NCBI GenBank assembly: GCA_029990175.1
Contig: JARKIP010000191.1
Location: 156,440 to 220,439, forward strand
From: Petunia secreta
Lineage: Eukaryota; Streptophyta; Magnoliopsida; Solanales; Solanaceae
Length of the DNA stretch: 64,000 nt
Direction of reading: 5' to 3'
The notes under the pieces are model-generated. The model did no database searches. It was given only the letters and a program-made list of their open reading frames with translations, and had not been told where the DNA came from. This document shows positions 7,103 to 16,245 of the stretch, one piece after another. Position 1 is the first letter of the stretch. Each line of letters starts with the position of its first letter. The position numbers were made by a program, and so were the translations under genes.

Positions 7103-10100
7103 ATATAATTTGACCTTTGATGTGATCTGGGAGATGTTGGAACAGAGAAAAGGTTCTTGAAGCAGTCAGCTGGTGGCTCAGTTTAGATAGGGAATCAGCT
7201 ACAGAGTTGGCTTCTCTGTAGCAGTGACCAATATCATAGAATTGGAACCTGTCTCTCATACTTTGGATTTCAATAATGAGCTGTTCCAGTTGCCAGGGAG
7301 GTGCCTTTTTTGCTTTAAGCCACAGAACCATCAGTGCTGAGTCAGTCTCTACTACTACTCTGGGTATCTGCAGTTGCAAGCATAACTCCAGACCATGCTT
7401 TATTGCAAAAGCTTCTGCAAAGTTGTTTGTGTTGATGCCCAGAGGAACTGAGAAAGCAGCAACAAAGCTTCCCTCACTATTTCTAAGAACTCCTCCAGCT
7501 CCAGCTTTGCCCGGATTTATGAGAGCACTTCCATCAGTATTCAACTTGAAGACCTGATTCTGGGGTGGGTGCCATTTTACTTCAATGCTGGTTTTGACTT
7601 GTTGGAGTCCTCCTGCTAGGCTAGTGATTGCAGAATAGGAAAAGGGCCATGTGATTTCAGGGTATGCAAGAAGGAGGATTAGCCTAAGATCTGCTAATAC
7701 TGCATACATTGTTCTCAACCTGGAGGATGCCTTATTACCATACTTTTTATTGCACCTATTCTTCCAGAGGTGCCATGCTATCAGAATAGGCAAACACTGT
7801 AAGATAGTTTTCTCAGCCTCATTTTTCCAGTCTTGGGTCCACCATTGCATCAGGACAAGCCTTAGGGAATTCTGGTTAGCTCTAATACCCAAGGGTGCAG
7901 CAAATGCTTCCCAGATTCTGGAAGCAAGTTCCCCCCTACAGAAGACATGGTTGACAGTTTCTGAGCTGGGTTTGAGGCAGCAAACACAAGCAGACACTAT
8001 CTGATGACCAAACTTGATGATTCTGTCATCTGTTGGCAATTTATTCCTTAGAGCTCTCCATACTAAAAAGGAACATTTGAAAGGCACCCTTTTGTTCCAG
8101 GTTTGGGAGTCTATGAAGCAACTTGGTTTTGATTCTCTAATGATTTGCCAGGCTGAGGAGCAGGAGAAGGAACCATGATTGTTCAAAGTCCAGATTGGCT
8201 TATCTGGTGTATTCTCATTGTGAATGAGGCTGATGCTAGAGATTCTAGCTACAAGGTATTCAGGTACTTTCTGTAGGAGTTTACTTCTATCCCAAGTCCC
8301 CTGGGTCCAGAACTTCTTCACACTTACTGTACCATACCTAACTCCAGATGGCATCAAGCTTGCTAAATTGTCTGTTCCCAACCAGTTATCCCACCAAAAA
8401 CTAGCATTGCCTGAACTGAGTTTCCATATGATGAATTTATCCGCTTTGACCTTGTTAGTCATCAAGTGTTTCCAGGCCTGAGATTGGCCTGAATCCCACT
8501 TCTTGGACATCAAGTGGGATCTTTGACAGTATTTAGCTTTCAGAAACTGGCCCCAGAGAGTGTCCTTGGTCCTCAGAGTCCACCATTGCTTGTATTGAAG
8601 AGCAGCACACACATCTTCTAGTTTTCTAAAGCCTACACCCCCTTCAGAAAAAGGTGCAGCTAACTTACCCCATGATGCCCAATGATACTTATTTCTTTCA
8701 TCCTTATTTCCCCAGAAGAAATCAGCCATGAATTTGTTGATTTGATTGAGAATTGTTTTAGGTGGTGAGACAGCAGACATCAAGTGTATGGGGAGAGATT
8801 GCAAAACATATTTGAGAAGTGTTGCTCTTCCCCCAGGACTCAGGATTTTACCTTGCCACCCTTTTACCCTATTCAGAACCTTCTCTGTCAGTGATGAGAA
8901 ATAAGAGATTCTTTTCCTCCCAATGTACAAAGGACACCCCAAATATGTTATTGGCCCAGCTTTTTGTGAAAAAGATGTCACTTCCCTGATTCTGTCAATT
9001 GTAGCTTGAAAGGCATGAGGAGATGCTATGAAAAAACTCTTATCTCTGTTGATTAGTTGTCCTGTTTTGTCCTCATAAGCCTTGAGGACTTCCATTAAAC
9101 CTTGAAGAGTCTTTTTGCTGCCAGAAGTAAAAATTATTATGTCATCAGCAAAGGAGAGATGATTGATTGAAGGTCCCCTCTTCTCCATATGAAAACCCCT
9201 GTAATAAGGTTGCTGCATCAGATTGTTGAGCTTCCTTGATAGAAACTCAGCTCCAATAACAAACAGAGCTGGTGCCAGTGGATCTCCCTGTTTCAATCCT
9301 CTTGTTGAATGAAAAAACCCATGTCTGGTCCCATTTATGATGACCGAATACCAGTTGTAGTCAAGAGTCCTTAATACCATGTCAATAAAAACCTCAGAGA
9401 ATCCCATTCTTCTAAGTATGCAACAAGTGAAGTTCCAGGAGACCCTATCATAGGCCTTTGCCATATCTAATTTCAGAGCCACATTTCCCCCTATATTTGG
9501 CTTCTTGATGCCTGATATTATCTCCTGGGCCAGCATGATGTTTTCAGTAATGGACCTGCCCTTAATGAATCCACTCTGATTTAAAGAAATGATGCTAGGT
9601 AGTATACTGGACAATCTTGTACAAAGGAGCTTTGATATGATCTTGCTAGTAAAATTACTGAGACTAATAGGTCTTAGTTCAGTGAGTTTACTAGGGAATT
9701 CAACCTTTGGGAGCAACACTAAACAGGCATGAGTGAAGAACTTTGTTAGACATCTACCTGAGAAGAAGGCTTGTACCATTGTAACAATGTCCCCACCAAT
9801 GATCTCCCAACATTTGTGAAAAAAGTTGCCATTGAATCCATCTGGACCTGCTGCACTATTTGGGTTCATGGAGAACACTATGTCTTTTATCTCAGGGGCA
9901 TCAGGCAGGCAAGTAAGTGCTTCATTTTGATCCGCTGTAACTGTTGTTGGCACACACTCTAGGTCTTGAGCATTAAAGGTTTCAGACCCCTTGGTAAACA
10001 GCTCCTGATAAAAAGAGCAGGCTTCTGCAGCTATGTTTTCATCACCCTGGATCCATACCCCTTGCTCACTCTTGATTTTATGCAGAAAAAGTCTTCTTCT

Positions 10101-11201
10101 TCTACCCCTCATCAGCCTGTGGAAATATTTTGTATTTGCATCTCCATCCTTAAACCATTGAAGATGAGTTTTTTGTTTAAGGATGGACTCCTCCAATTTC
10201 ATGTATCTAATGTAATCAGCTTTCAATTTCTGCACTTCCTCTCTTGACTGGCCACTATTCACATCAATCAGCTTCTGTTCAGCCTCCTTTAACTTGTCTT
10301 CAAATTCTTTGGCCTTCTTGTGAATATCCCCAAAAACTTCTCTGGACCACTGACTTAAAGCCTGACTCAGAAGCTTCATTTTCTGTTGTACTCTCCACAT
10401 AGGATTTCCTTTTATTTCCTGATTCCAAGTTTGCTGCACCAAGTTCATGAAGTCTGGATGACTGACCCAGCAGTCCAAAAACTTGAAGTATTTGGTAGTT
10501 GCCTGGTCCCTGACAGTTAGCTTGATTAACAGAGGACAATGGTCAGAGCCCACTGATGACAAATTGTCAACAGTAGTCAGGGGGCAGGCTTGAAGCCATT
10601 CATCATTGACCATCACCCTATCTAATCTCTTGTAAACTCTGTCATGTTGACACCTGCCATTAGACCATGTAAACTTAGCCCCAGAAAAGCCTAAGTCTAA
10701 CAACTTGCAATCTTCAATTACTTGAATGAAATCAAAACTTTTTTGAATTTGATATGGTAGCCCCCCTAGCTTCTCCTCCATAGCTGTAATAACATTAAAG
10801 TCCCCTGCTATACACCAGGGCTTCTTCAGATCAGCTATCACTCTCATGGAATCCCAAAGAGGCTTTCTCAAGTGAGGCCTACATTTAGCATAGACTATTG
10901 TGATAAGCATAGAAGTCCCTAACTCTACATGCTGCACCTCAGAGGTGACCTGTTGCTCATCAGAATGAATGATTTTGACAGAATAGTCTGCTTCCCAAAA
11001 GACCCATATTTTGCTATTTTGGTTAGACCAAGCTCCCTGCATCCCTATCAGAACTTTATAGTCTTGGAGGTGAGAACTATCTAAAAAAGGTTCCAGGATG
11101 GAAATAAATGAAAGTTTTTGGATTTTCTTGAGTGACTTAATCCTTTCTATGGCACCCAGGGTCCTGATACCCCTGGTATTCCAAACTAAGGATGTAATCA
11201 T
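7035..11201 (-). CDS. ORF2 of LINE B: APE endonuclease, reverse transcriptase, RNase H
   Basis: 1,388 aa. It copies the element RNA into the genome by target-primed reverse transcription. The APE-type endonuclease is at ~1-225, with N8, E37, GDFN 133-136 and SDH 219-221. The reverse transcriptase is at ~495-760, with KLDMAKAYD (D579) and FADD (D686, D687). A Cys-rich zf-RVT-like segment is at ~1025-1105 (CVCC followed by HVFC). The RNase H domain is at ~1215-1340, with D1223, E1263, D1287 and D1336, so its catalytic acids are all present. The ATG overlaps the ORF1 stop as ATGA, suggesting translation by termination-reinitiation. This is a plant L1-clade type with a C-terminal RNase H. No key residue appears missing. 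Confidence 0.95.
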   Translation of the reverse strand: MITSLVWNTRGIRTLGAIERIKSLKKIQKLSFISILEPFLDSSHLQDYKVLIGMQGAWSNQNSKIWVFWEADYSVKIIHSDEQQVTSEVQHVELGTSMLITIVYAKCRPHLRKPLWDSMRVIADLKKPWCIAGDFNVITAMEEKLGGLPYQIQKSFDFIQVIEDCKLLDLGFSGAKFTWSNGRCQHDRVYKRLDRVMVNDEWLQACPLTTVDNLSSVGSDHCPLLIKLTVRDQATTKYFKFLDCWVSHPDFMNLVQQTWNQEIKGNPMWRVQQKMKLLSQALSQWSREVFGDIHKKAKEFEDKLKEAEQKLIDVNSGQSREEVQKLKADYIRYMKLEESILKQKTHLQWFKDGDANTKYFHRLMRGRRRRLFLHKIKSEQGVWIQGDENIAAEACSFYQELFTKGSETFNAQDLECVPTTVTADQNEALTCLPDAPEIKDIVFSMNPNSAAGPDGFNGNFFHKCWEIIGGDIVTMVQAFFSGRCLTKFFTHACLVLLPKVEFPSKLTELRPISLSNFTSKIISKLLCTRLSSILPSIISLNQSGFIKGRSITENIMLAQEIISGIKKPNIGGNVALKLDMAKAYDRVSWNFTCCILRRMGFSEVFIDMVLRTLDYNWYSVIINGTRHGFFHSTRGLKQGDPLAPALFVIGAEFLSRKLNNLMQQPYYRGFHMEKRGPSINHLSFADDIIIFTSGSKKTLQGLMEVLKAYEDKTGQLINRDKSFFIASPHAFQATIDRIREVTSFSQKAGPITYLGCPLYIGRKRISYFSSLTEKVLNRVKGWQGKILSPGGRATLLKYVLQSLPIHLMSAVSPPKTILNQINKFMADFFWGNKDERNKYHWASWGKLAAPFSEGGVGFRKLEDVCAALQYKQWWTLRTKDTLWGQFLKAKYCQRSHLMSKKWDSGQSQAWKHLMTNKVKADKFIIWKLSSGNASFWWDNWLGTDNLASLMPSGVRYGTVSVKKFWTQGTWDRSKLLQKVPEYLVARISSISLIHNENTPDKPIWTLNNHGSFSCSSAWQIIRESKPSCFIDSQTWNKRVPFKCSFLVWRALRNKLPTDDRIIKFGHQIVSACVCCLKPSSETVNHVFCRGELASRIWEAFAAPLGIRANQNSLRLVLMQWWTQDWKNEAEKTILQCLPILIAWHLWKNRCNKKYGNKASSRLRTMYAVLADLRLILLLAYPEITWPFSYSAITSLAGGLQQVKTSIEVKWHPPQNQVFKLNTDGSALINPGKAGAGGVLRNSEGSFVAAFSVPLGINTNNFAEAFAIKHGLELCLQLQIPRVVVETDSALMVLWLKAKKAPPWQLEQLIIEIQSMRDRFQFYDIGHCYREANSVADSLSKLSHQLTASRTFSLFQHLPDHIKGQIIYDQRGVPSFRIRKTKRLKLPGV

Positions 11202-14200
11202 TTAATATTGGGAGTTTGGTTTGTTTTGATTTTTCCCCTAGTAAGTCTGGGGGAAAATTTGTACTTGTTCCTAGGAGAAAGGCCATGTTGGTCAACTGTT
11301 TCCCTGATATCTTCTGTACTCAAAGGTTCTGCACTCTGATGTGGTGCAAATGCCTGAATCAGTCTTTGGGCATGATCTTCTTCTTCCATTTCTGCCTCAG
11401 ACAGGGAATCAAAGCCAAAATTGTCATTCCCTTGCTCATCTTCTGAATGCAGGACTCTATACTCATCTTCCTGACTTAACTCCATTTTCTGAGAGTTTAG
11501 AACACACACTCTCTCAGCTTCTGCTTTTTGAATTTTGTCATGTAACTGCTGTAGGCCCAAAAGATCATCTTCATCTTCTGATTCCTCTTCAGACTCCTCT
11601 GCTGAGTCCACTGATGCTGAGTGAGAGGAGTGAGGCAACTGAACTTGCAAAGGTGTCTTAAATTGATGCTGAATAGGAACCAATACCCCTGAGCTTTGCT
11701 TTGAAGACTCTTGTTGTCCCTTTTGCTGCTGTCTCTTCATCCTCTCTCTTTGTTTTTTGCTTGGTTTTCTAGTTTTCCTTACAAGCTGAGACTCTTCAGA
11801 ATCATCTTCTAGCAGAATTCCTTTGCCATTGTTCTGATTTCTCTGCTCTTCTTGATGTAGATTATGATCGATTGATTGGTACTGCTCAGGTGTCTGACAT
11901 GGAGCCTTACTGCTTGCATGTTTAGAGTTTCCTACCCTGCTTGGTTGATCATTCCTTGGTGTCTGCTGTTGGCCCTGAGTATTGATCATACAGAGATTTT
12001 CTTCAACTTGCTTAGTTCCAACCTGTGTCCCCATAGAAGCTTCACCTTGCCTTCTATGGAGAGCAACCTGATCCCCAGATTCTGTTCCAACCTGCCCCCT
12101 CAGTGAATCTGCTGCCTGAGGGGCTTCTCTGCTGCTATCATTATTCACTTCTTTTCCTGTTTGTTGACTGACATGCCCTATGATTTTCACAGATATACCT
12201 CTGTTGTTTTCCTGTGCTTGCTGAGGTGAAGACCTAGGATTAGGTCTAATAGCTTCTGAGTCCATACTTGCCTGATGCTGCCTTTGGTCCTCTTGATGGG
12301 ATTTTTGCTGAACTTTCAAAGGAGTATTATTTGGGTTGACCTGTGAGCTTGGATAGTGAACTTGCTTGGCTTGTTGAGACTTGGGAGGTTGATTTTGCTT
12401 GGCTGGTAAATTTGAAGTGGTCTGCTGCTTTGGGGAAAAAACTTGCTTGGAGTTTGTCTGTGTTTTTGGTGGCCCTCTGCTGACTTTCCTCCTCTGAACT
12501 TGTTGCCATTGCTCTTCCTGTTGCTGTGGATGCTGACCATGAATTTGCTGACTTTTGCTGGTTTGACCCTGCTCCCAATTAGCTCTTTCATCATATACTT
12601 GGCCTGCAGAATGATGATGCTGGAACACTGGTCCATTCCTTTGATCAAAAACCTGCTGAGAGTACTGGACAGCTCCCTGATTTTCCTGATCTTCTCTGCC
12701 TTTTTTGACCTCATCATCTTTCTTCTTCCTCTTGCAAACTGTTTCCATATGCCCTTGATGCTTGCAGTAATGACAATAAGCTGGCACATTCTCAAATACC
12801 AACTCCTGCCAGTAGCCATCACCAAAAATATCATCTTCCTCCTGAGGAAAACCAACCCAAATATGAGGTGGTCTTGACTTGGTAATGTCAATCTCAACCT
12901 TGACTTTGGCTACACTTCCCCTAGTTCTTTGGGCTGATGCTGCATCAAAGAATAAAACCCTGCCTATAGGCTCCAGAAGTTTTGTTACAAACTCCATGTT
13001 AAAACAATGCCAAGGGAGCTGTGGTAACTCCACCCAAACAGGGGCAAGTGTGGTTTCTTCTTCTGGTTTAAATGTGGGAGTCCAGGTGAATAACCTAACT
13101 GCTCTTCCTTGGATAAATATTTTCTCCTTATGCCACACAGTTGCATGATCAACCTCATTGTCCAAGTCAATATAGATGTGGGTAGGATTTCTGTGAGTGA
13201 CTTTGCAGGAACCCTTAATCTGCAACTGGGATGTCAAACTCTGTCTGATAACCTCCATCTTTGGCATAGCACTTGAGAATTTGCCAATGATGGTGTACCT
13301 GCACTTCTTGGCCATCTTTACCATAAAATCATTCCTGTCAAACAAGAGAGCTGGGAGACCTTGCTTAGTGGTGATTTTAGGAGGCATAATATTCAACTTG
13401 GGCTCCTCTGCTGCTCCAGACCCCTTTAAGGCATTAGCATATTGGGGTGGGGTCACTGTTGGGGGTAAAGGAGGCTGAACTAAGGTTGTTTTAGCTACTG
13501 TCATAGACACATTTGGTATATGTGATGGAGTGTTGACTGGGACAATGGGGGCTTGATTCATAGGAACTGGGTTTCTTGAGTTGGTGTTTTTTTCAAAGTT
13601 AGAGGACACACTTGGGAATTCCAACCTAGTGAACACAGAGGGCCTGTGTTGTGGAAGGGGTGACTGGTTTTGATCAGCAGCTTGAGTCCCATTCAGTGGA
13701 CCTGCAACCCTATTCTCAATCAAGTCCTCCTGATCCCCATTCCTCTCCCTAGAGGTTCCTCCACCCATAATGACTTCATTAGAGGGATTAATATCAGAAA
13801 GATGAACTGGGAGCTGATCCTTAGAGCTACTAGGACTTCCTGAGACCCCCTGGCTAGACTGAATGGTTGTAGAACCAACTGATGCATTATTAGGTAATTC
13901 TGATGCTAAAACATTAACTGGAAGCCTATTTTGGCAATTCAGCTCATTGCTAGGTGCATTACAGGGGGTCAAATTATTAGCTTCATTATGTTGGGACAAT
14001 TTTTGAACAACCTCAGTAGCTTCCTTGCCTATAAACACCTTAGAATGGGATTGCAGATAATCCAGGGGTTCTAGGACCAAATCTGAGCCAATGAGAGTGT
14101 TGTTGAGAGTAGTTACCTGAGCAGGGGCATTGCCAATGATTGTCCTTGGACTTTGGGATTGAATTTGCTCGAGCCCGATGGCTGGAACTTCATTTCCGGT

Positions 14201-14680
14201 GACCTGAGCTTCATCGGGATTTTTCTCACCAATTGAATGATCTGAAATTTGTTGGAGAGACGTAGCTTGAGTTGGGAAGCAATCCCCAATGACTGAATTC
14301 TGAAAATAATTGGTGGAATCGACCGGAGGAGGGAGGCGATTCGACGGCGATTCCCAGGCGATTCTCACAGAATCGTTTTTAGCGGATCTCACAATTGGCA
14401 CGGCAGAAACAACTGAATTTTGGAGGAGAGATGGATTAGGTGACGCTGATTCTTCTCCAGTTGGTGGCCTGACGTGAATCTTTCCCGATTCCAAGAGGGA
14501 AATGATTTCCTTCAGGCGCGTAAGTTCATGCGTAGAGACCTCCACACTTTGGATTTCAATTGCGGTCTCTACAGATGGAATTGAAGGATTCTGATCGGTG
14601 GAGGTGTTTGTGGGGTGGGGATTTACCTGTGTGGATTGGTCCGGCGGGGGTTGGGGATCGGGAGGCGCGTGTGGCGCCAT
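11198..14680 (-). CDS. ORF1 protein of LINE B
   Basis: 1,160 aa, starting MAPHAPPDPQPPPDQS. The DUF4283-like core begins with GLPALLFDRNDF. The zinc knuckle YCHYCKHQGHMETVCKR sits near residues 632-650. Downstream is a very Gln-rich stretch, then a basic QRERMKRQQQKGQQ region, the motif IPVQHQ-like/IQHQFKTPLQV, an acidic ESEEESEDEDD stretch and the tail LSPRNKYKFSPRLTRGK. The core is almost identical to copy A, while the N-terminal third and the Gln-rich part are much more diverged, suggesting purifying selection on the RNA-binding core. It overlaps ORF2 by 4 nt. Confidence 0.93.
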   Translation of the reverse strand: MAPHAPPDPQPPPDQSTQVNPHPTNTSTDQNPSIPSVETAIEIQSVEVSTHELTRLKEIISLLESGKIHVRPPTGEESASPNPSLLQNSVVSAVPIVRSAKNDSVRIAWESPSNRLPPPVDSTNYFQNSVIGDCFPTQATSLQQISDHSIGEKNPDEAQVTGNEVPAIGLEQIQSQSPRTIIGNAPAQVTTLNNTLIGSDLVLEPLDYLQSHSKVFIGKEATEVVQKLSQHNEANNLTPCNAPSNELNCQNRLPVNVLASELPNNASVGSTTIQSSQGVSGSPSSSKDQLPVHLSDINPSNEVIMGGGTSRERNGDQEDLIENRVAGPLNGTQAADQNQSPLPQHRPSVFTRLEFPSVSSNFEKNTNSRNPVPMNQAPIVPVNTPSHIPNVSMTVAKTTLVQPPLPPTVTPPQYANALKGSGAAEEPKLNIMPPKITTKQGLPALLFDRNDFMVKMAKKCRYTIIGKFSSAMPKMEVIRQSLTSQLQIKGSCKVTHRNPTHIYIDLDNEVDHATVWHKEKIFIQGRAVRLFTWTPTFKPEEETTLAPVWVELPQLPWHCFNMEFVTKLLEPIGRVLFFDAASAQRTRGSVAKVKVEIDITKSRPPHIWVGFPQEEDDIFGDGYWQELVFENVPAYCHYCKHQGHMETVCKRKKKDDEVKKGREDQENQGAVQYSQQVFDQRNGPVFQHHHSAGQVYDERANWEQGQTSKSQQIHGQHPQQQEEQWQQVQRRKVSRGPPKTQTNSKQVFSPKQQTTSNLPAKQNQPPKSQQAKQVHYPSSQVNPNNTPLKVQQKSHQEDQRQHQASMDSEAIRPNPRSSPQQAQENNRGISVKIIGHVSQQTGKEVNNDSSREAPQAADSLRGQVGTESGDQVALHRRQGEASMGTQVGTKQVEENLCMINTQGQQQTPRNDQPSRVGNSKHASSKAPCQTPEQYQSIDHNLHQEEQRNQNNGKGILLEDDSEESQLVRKTRKPSKKQRERMKRQQQKGQQESSKQSSGVLVPIQHQFKTPLQVQLPHSSHSASVDSAEESEEESEDEDDLLGLQQLHDKIQKAEAERVCVLNSQKMELSQEDEYRVLHSEDEQGNDNFGFDSLSEAEMEEEDHAQRLIQAFAPHQSAEPLSTEDIRETVDQHGLSPRNKYKFSPRLTRGKIKTNQTPNIK

Positions 14681-14766
14681 GGGAGCTAAAAATCGCCTAA
14701 GACTGGCGCGTGTAGGCGCGTTCTGTTTTTGAAAAAATAATTTCGGCTAATGATGTGTGGATGGGG
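14681..14766 (-). promoter_or_regulatory. 5'UTR / likely promoter region of LINE B
   Basis: 86 nt with paired GGCGCG boxes (+ strand GGCGCGTGTAGGCGCG), an A-rich stretch and the end GTGTGGATGGGG directly followed by TTTAGGG. Its CpG density is much higher than in the element body. Promoter activity is inferred. Confidence 0.6.
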
Positions 14767-15023
14767 TTTAGGGTTTAGGGTTTGGGGTTTGGGGTTTGGG
14801 GTTTGGGGTTTGGGGTTTGGGGTTTGGGGTTTGGGGTTTGGGGTTTGGGGTTTGGGGTTTGGGGTTTGGGGTTTGGGGTTTGGGGTTTGGGGTTTGGGGT
14901 TTGGGGTTTGGGGTTTGGGGTTTGGGGTTTGGGGTTTGGGGTTTGGGGTTTGGGGTTTGGGGTTTGGGGTTTAGGGTTTAGGGTTTAGGGTTTAGGGTTT
15001 AGGGTTTAGGGTTTAGGGTTTAG

Positions 15024-15025
<2 letters not shown>
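14767..15025 (+). repeat. Telomere array T2 with a TTTGGGG core
   Basis: 259 nt, all in 7-nt register: 2 TTTAGGG (14767-14780), 27 TTTGGGG (14781-14969), then 8 TTTAGGG (14970-15025). The variant block is perfectly homogeneous, with sharp edges and the same phase as its flanks. The right end is the poly-T of LINE C. Confidence 0.96.
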
Positions 15026-15057
<32 letters not shown>

Positions 15058-15124
15058 CAAAGACACTAGAACATACTAAGTGTGCTTTTCAGGTCACACT
15101 TAGCTGTTCCAATGCAGGGTTAGG
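15026..15124 (-). promoter_or_regulatory. 3' terminal signal of LINE C
   Basis: In RNA order: CCTAACCCT (15116-15124), a hairpin at 15076-15103 with a perfect 9-bp stem CTAAGTGTG/CACACTTAG and 10-nt loop ACCTGAAAAG, a 21-nt spacer, then A29 (15026-15054). Confidence 0.72.
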
Positions 15125-15946
15125 CATGGACCCCGACCCGTTCATTATAATAAACAAATAATTACAAATGGAGGGGGACATAAACCTTACCTCCAATCTA
15201 GAGTAATCTAGATTAACTATGGGGGAAAAGGGTGTAGATGTAACCTCAGAACTTCTCACTAGATAAGTGAGTGTCATTTTCCCTTTACAAAAAGTGATTA
15301 GCCTAGCTATAAAAACTAAACTAGAACTATACAATGAAGGTGTACAAGTCTTCAAATAGGCTGTCAAACCTAAGTAAGATAGCCCTTGTGAAGAGAGCAC
15401 CAGTCCAGCAAAAGAAGCAAGCATCAAATACAATGACACCTTTAGAATACCCATAGGAAACAGCTGTGAAGCTGTGAATTGAAACAGCTTTGGAGTCATG
15501 AGGAGTCTTGGCCATTTGTTCTCTGATTTAACAAAGTCAGCTAGCAGTTTCCAAAGAGTAGGCAGAACTTGACTCAGGTGAATCGCAGACAGCATGATTG
15601 TGATATCCAGCTCCTTAATGAACCACCTCAGGAGCAGTACAGAGTAATCCGAGAAAGGACAGAAGAGAGTGAGCCCTAACAGTGTACATAGCAGCACAGC
15701 AGCTTTCAGAGGACTGAATAAAGAGCACTTCCTTGGAGCTGAAAGCAGGTGAAAGCTCAGAAGTTCCCAGGAGAAATACCAAGTTTTGACAGAGTTGGCT
15801 TCTCTATGATGAGCCAACACCAACAACCTAATACCAGATATCAGCATAAATAAGGAAACAACAATGTAGAGCAATGATATTATGTTCCAGAGCTGATTTC
15901 CAGGACAGGAAACAGTGCCTGTTTGTTCCATAGGAGACAATTGCAA
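15089..15946 (-). pseudogene. C-terminal remnant of the candidate ORF3 in LINE C
   Basis: This 285-codon frame is the counterpart of the end of the long 3' frame in B, F and G, and it ends with LDYSRLEVRFMSPS. Upstream (15947-17149) the same similarity continues but jumps among three frames, for example in the stretches 16330-16926 and 16833-17024. The long frame is therefore broken by indels in this subfamily. If the frame is not coding at all, this is simply part of the 3'UTR. Confidence 0.35.
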
Positions 15947-16245
15947 AAAGATGGATCTTGGATGCAGATTCCAAGAACACAGTGTACTGGATGTTTAGCA
16001 GCTTGATGAGCAGAGATTCAACCAGAAGTAACATAGGTTCAGGTCTTGATACAGCAGGCATCAACATCTAAACTTCAGATTCTGTGGTAGCAAACAAGAC
16101 AGCAGGCTGGTTATTTGGGATCTTGATGGGTCCATTACTCAACAGCAGCAGGCCTAAATTCCTCAAGGCCATGCATGTCCAGAGTCCCAGTGCAGACAAT
16201 GAGTTTAGCCATTTGTGAATTGTGTATGACCAGATACTTGGGAAC

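Larger units (their letters stand above)
4734..14766 (-). mobile_element. LINE copy B, full length, both main ORFs intact
   Basis: A complete element of about 10.0 kb between T1 and T2: 5'UTR (14681-14766), ORF1, ORF2, a ~2.3 kb 3' region and a tail of 26 A (T on + strand, 4734-4759). ORF1 and ORF2 are both uninterrupted and all visible catalytic motifs are present, so this copy could be autonomous. No target-site duplication can be recognised because both flanks are telomere repeats. Confidence 0.95.

Noticed and set aside
4734..14766. LTR retrotransposon
   Set aside because: There are no long terminal repeats and no protease or integrase. The elements end in poly(A) and carry an APE endonuclease, which defines a non-LTR element.
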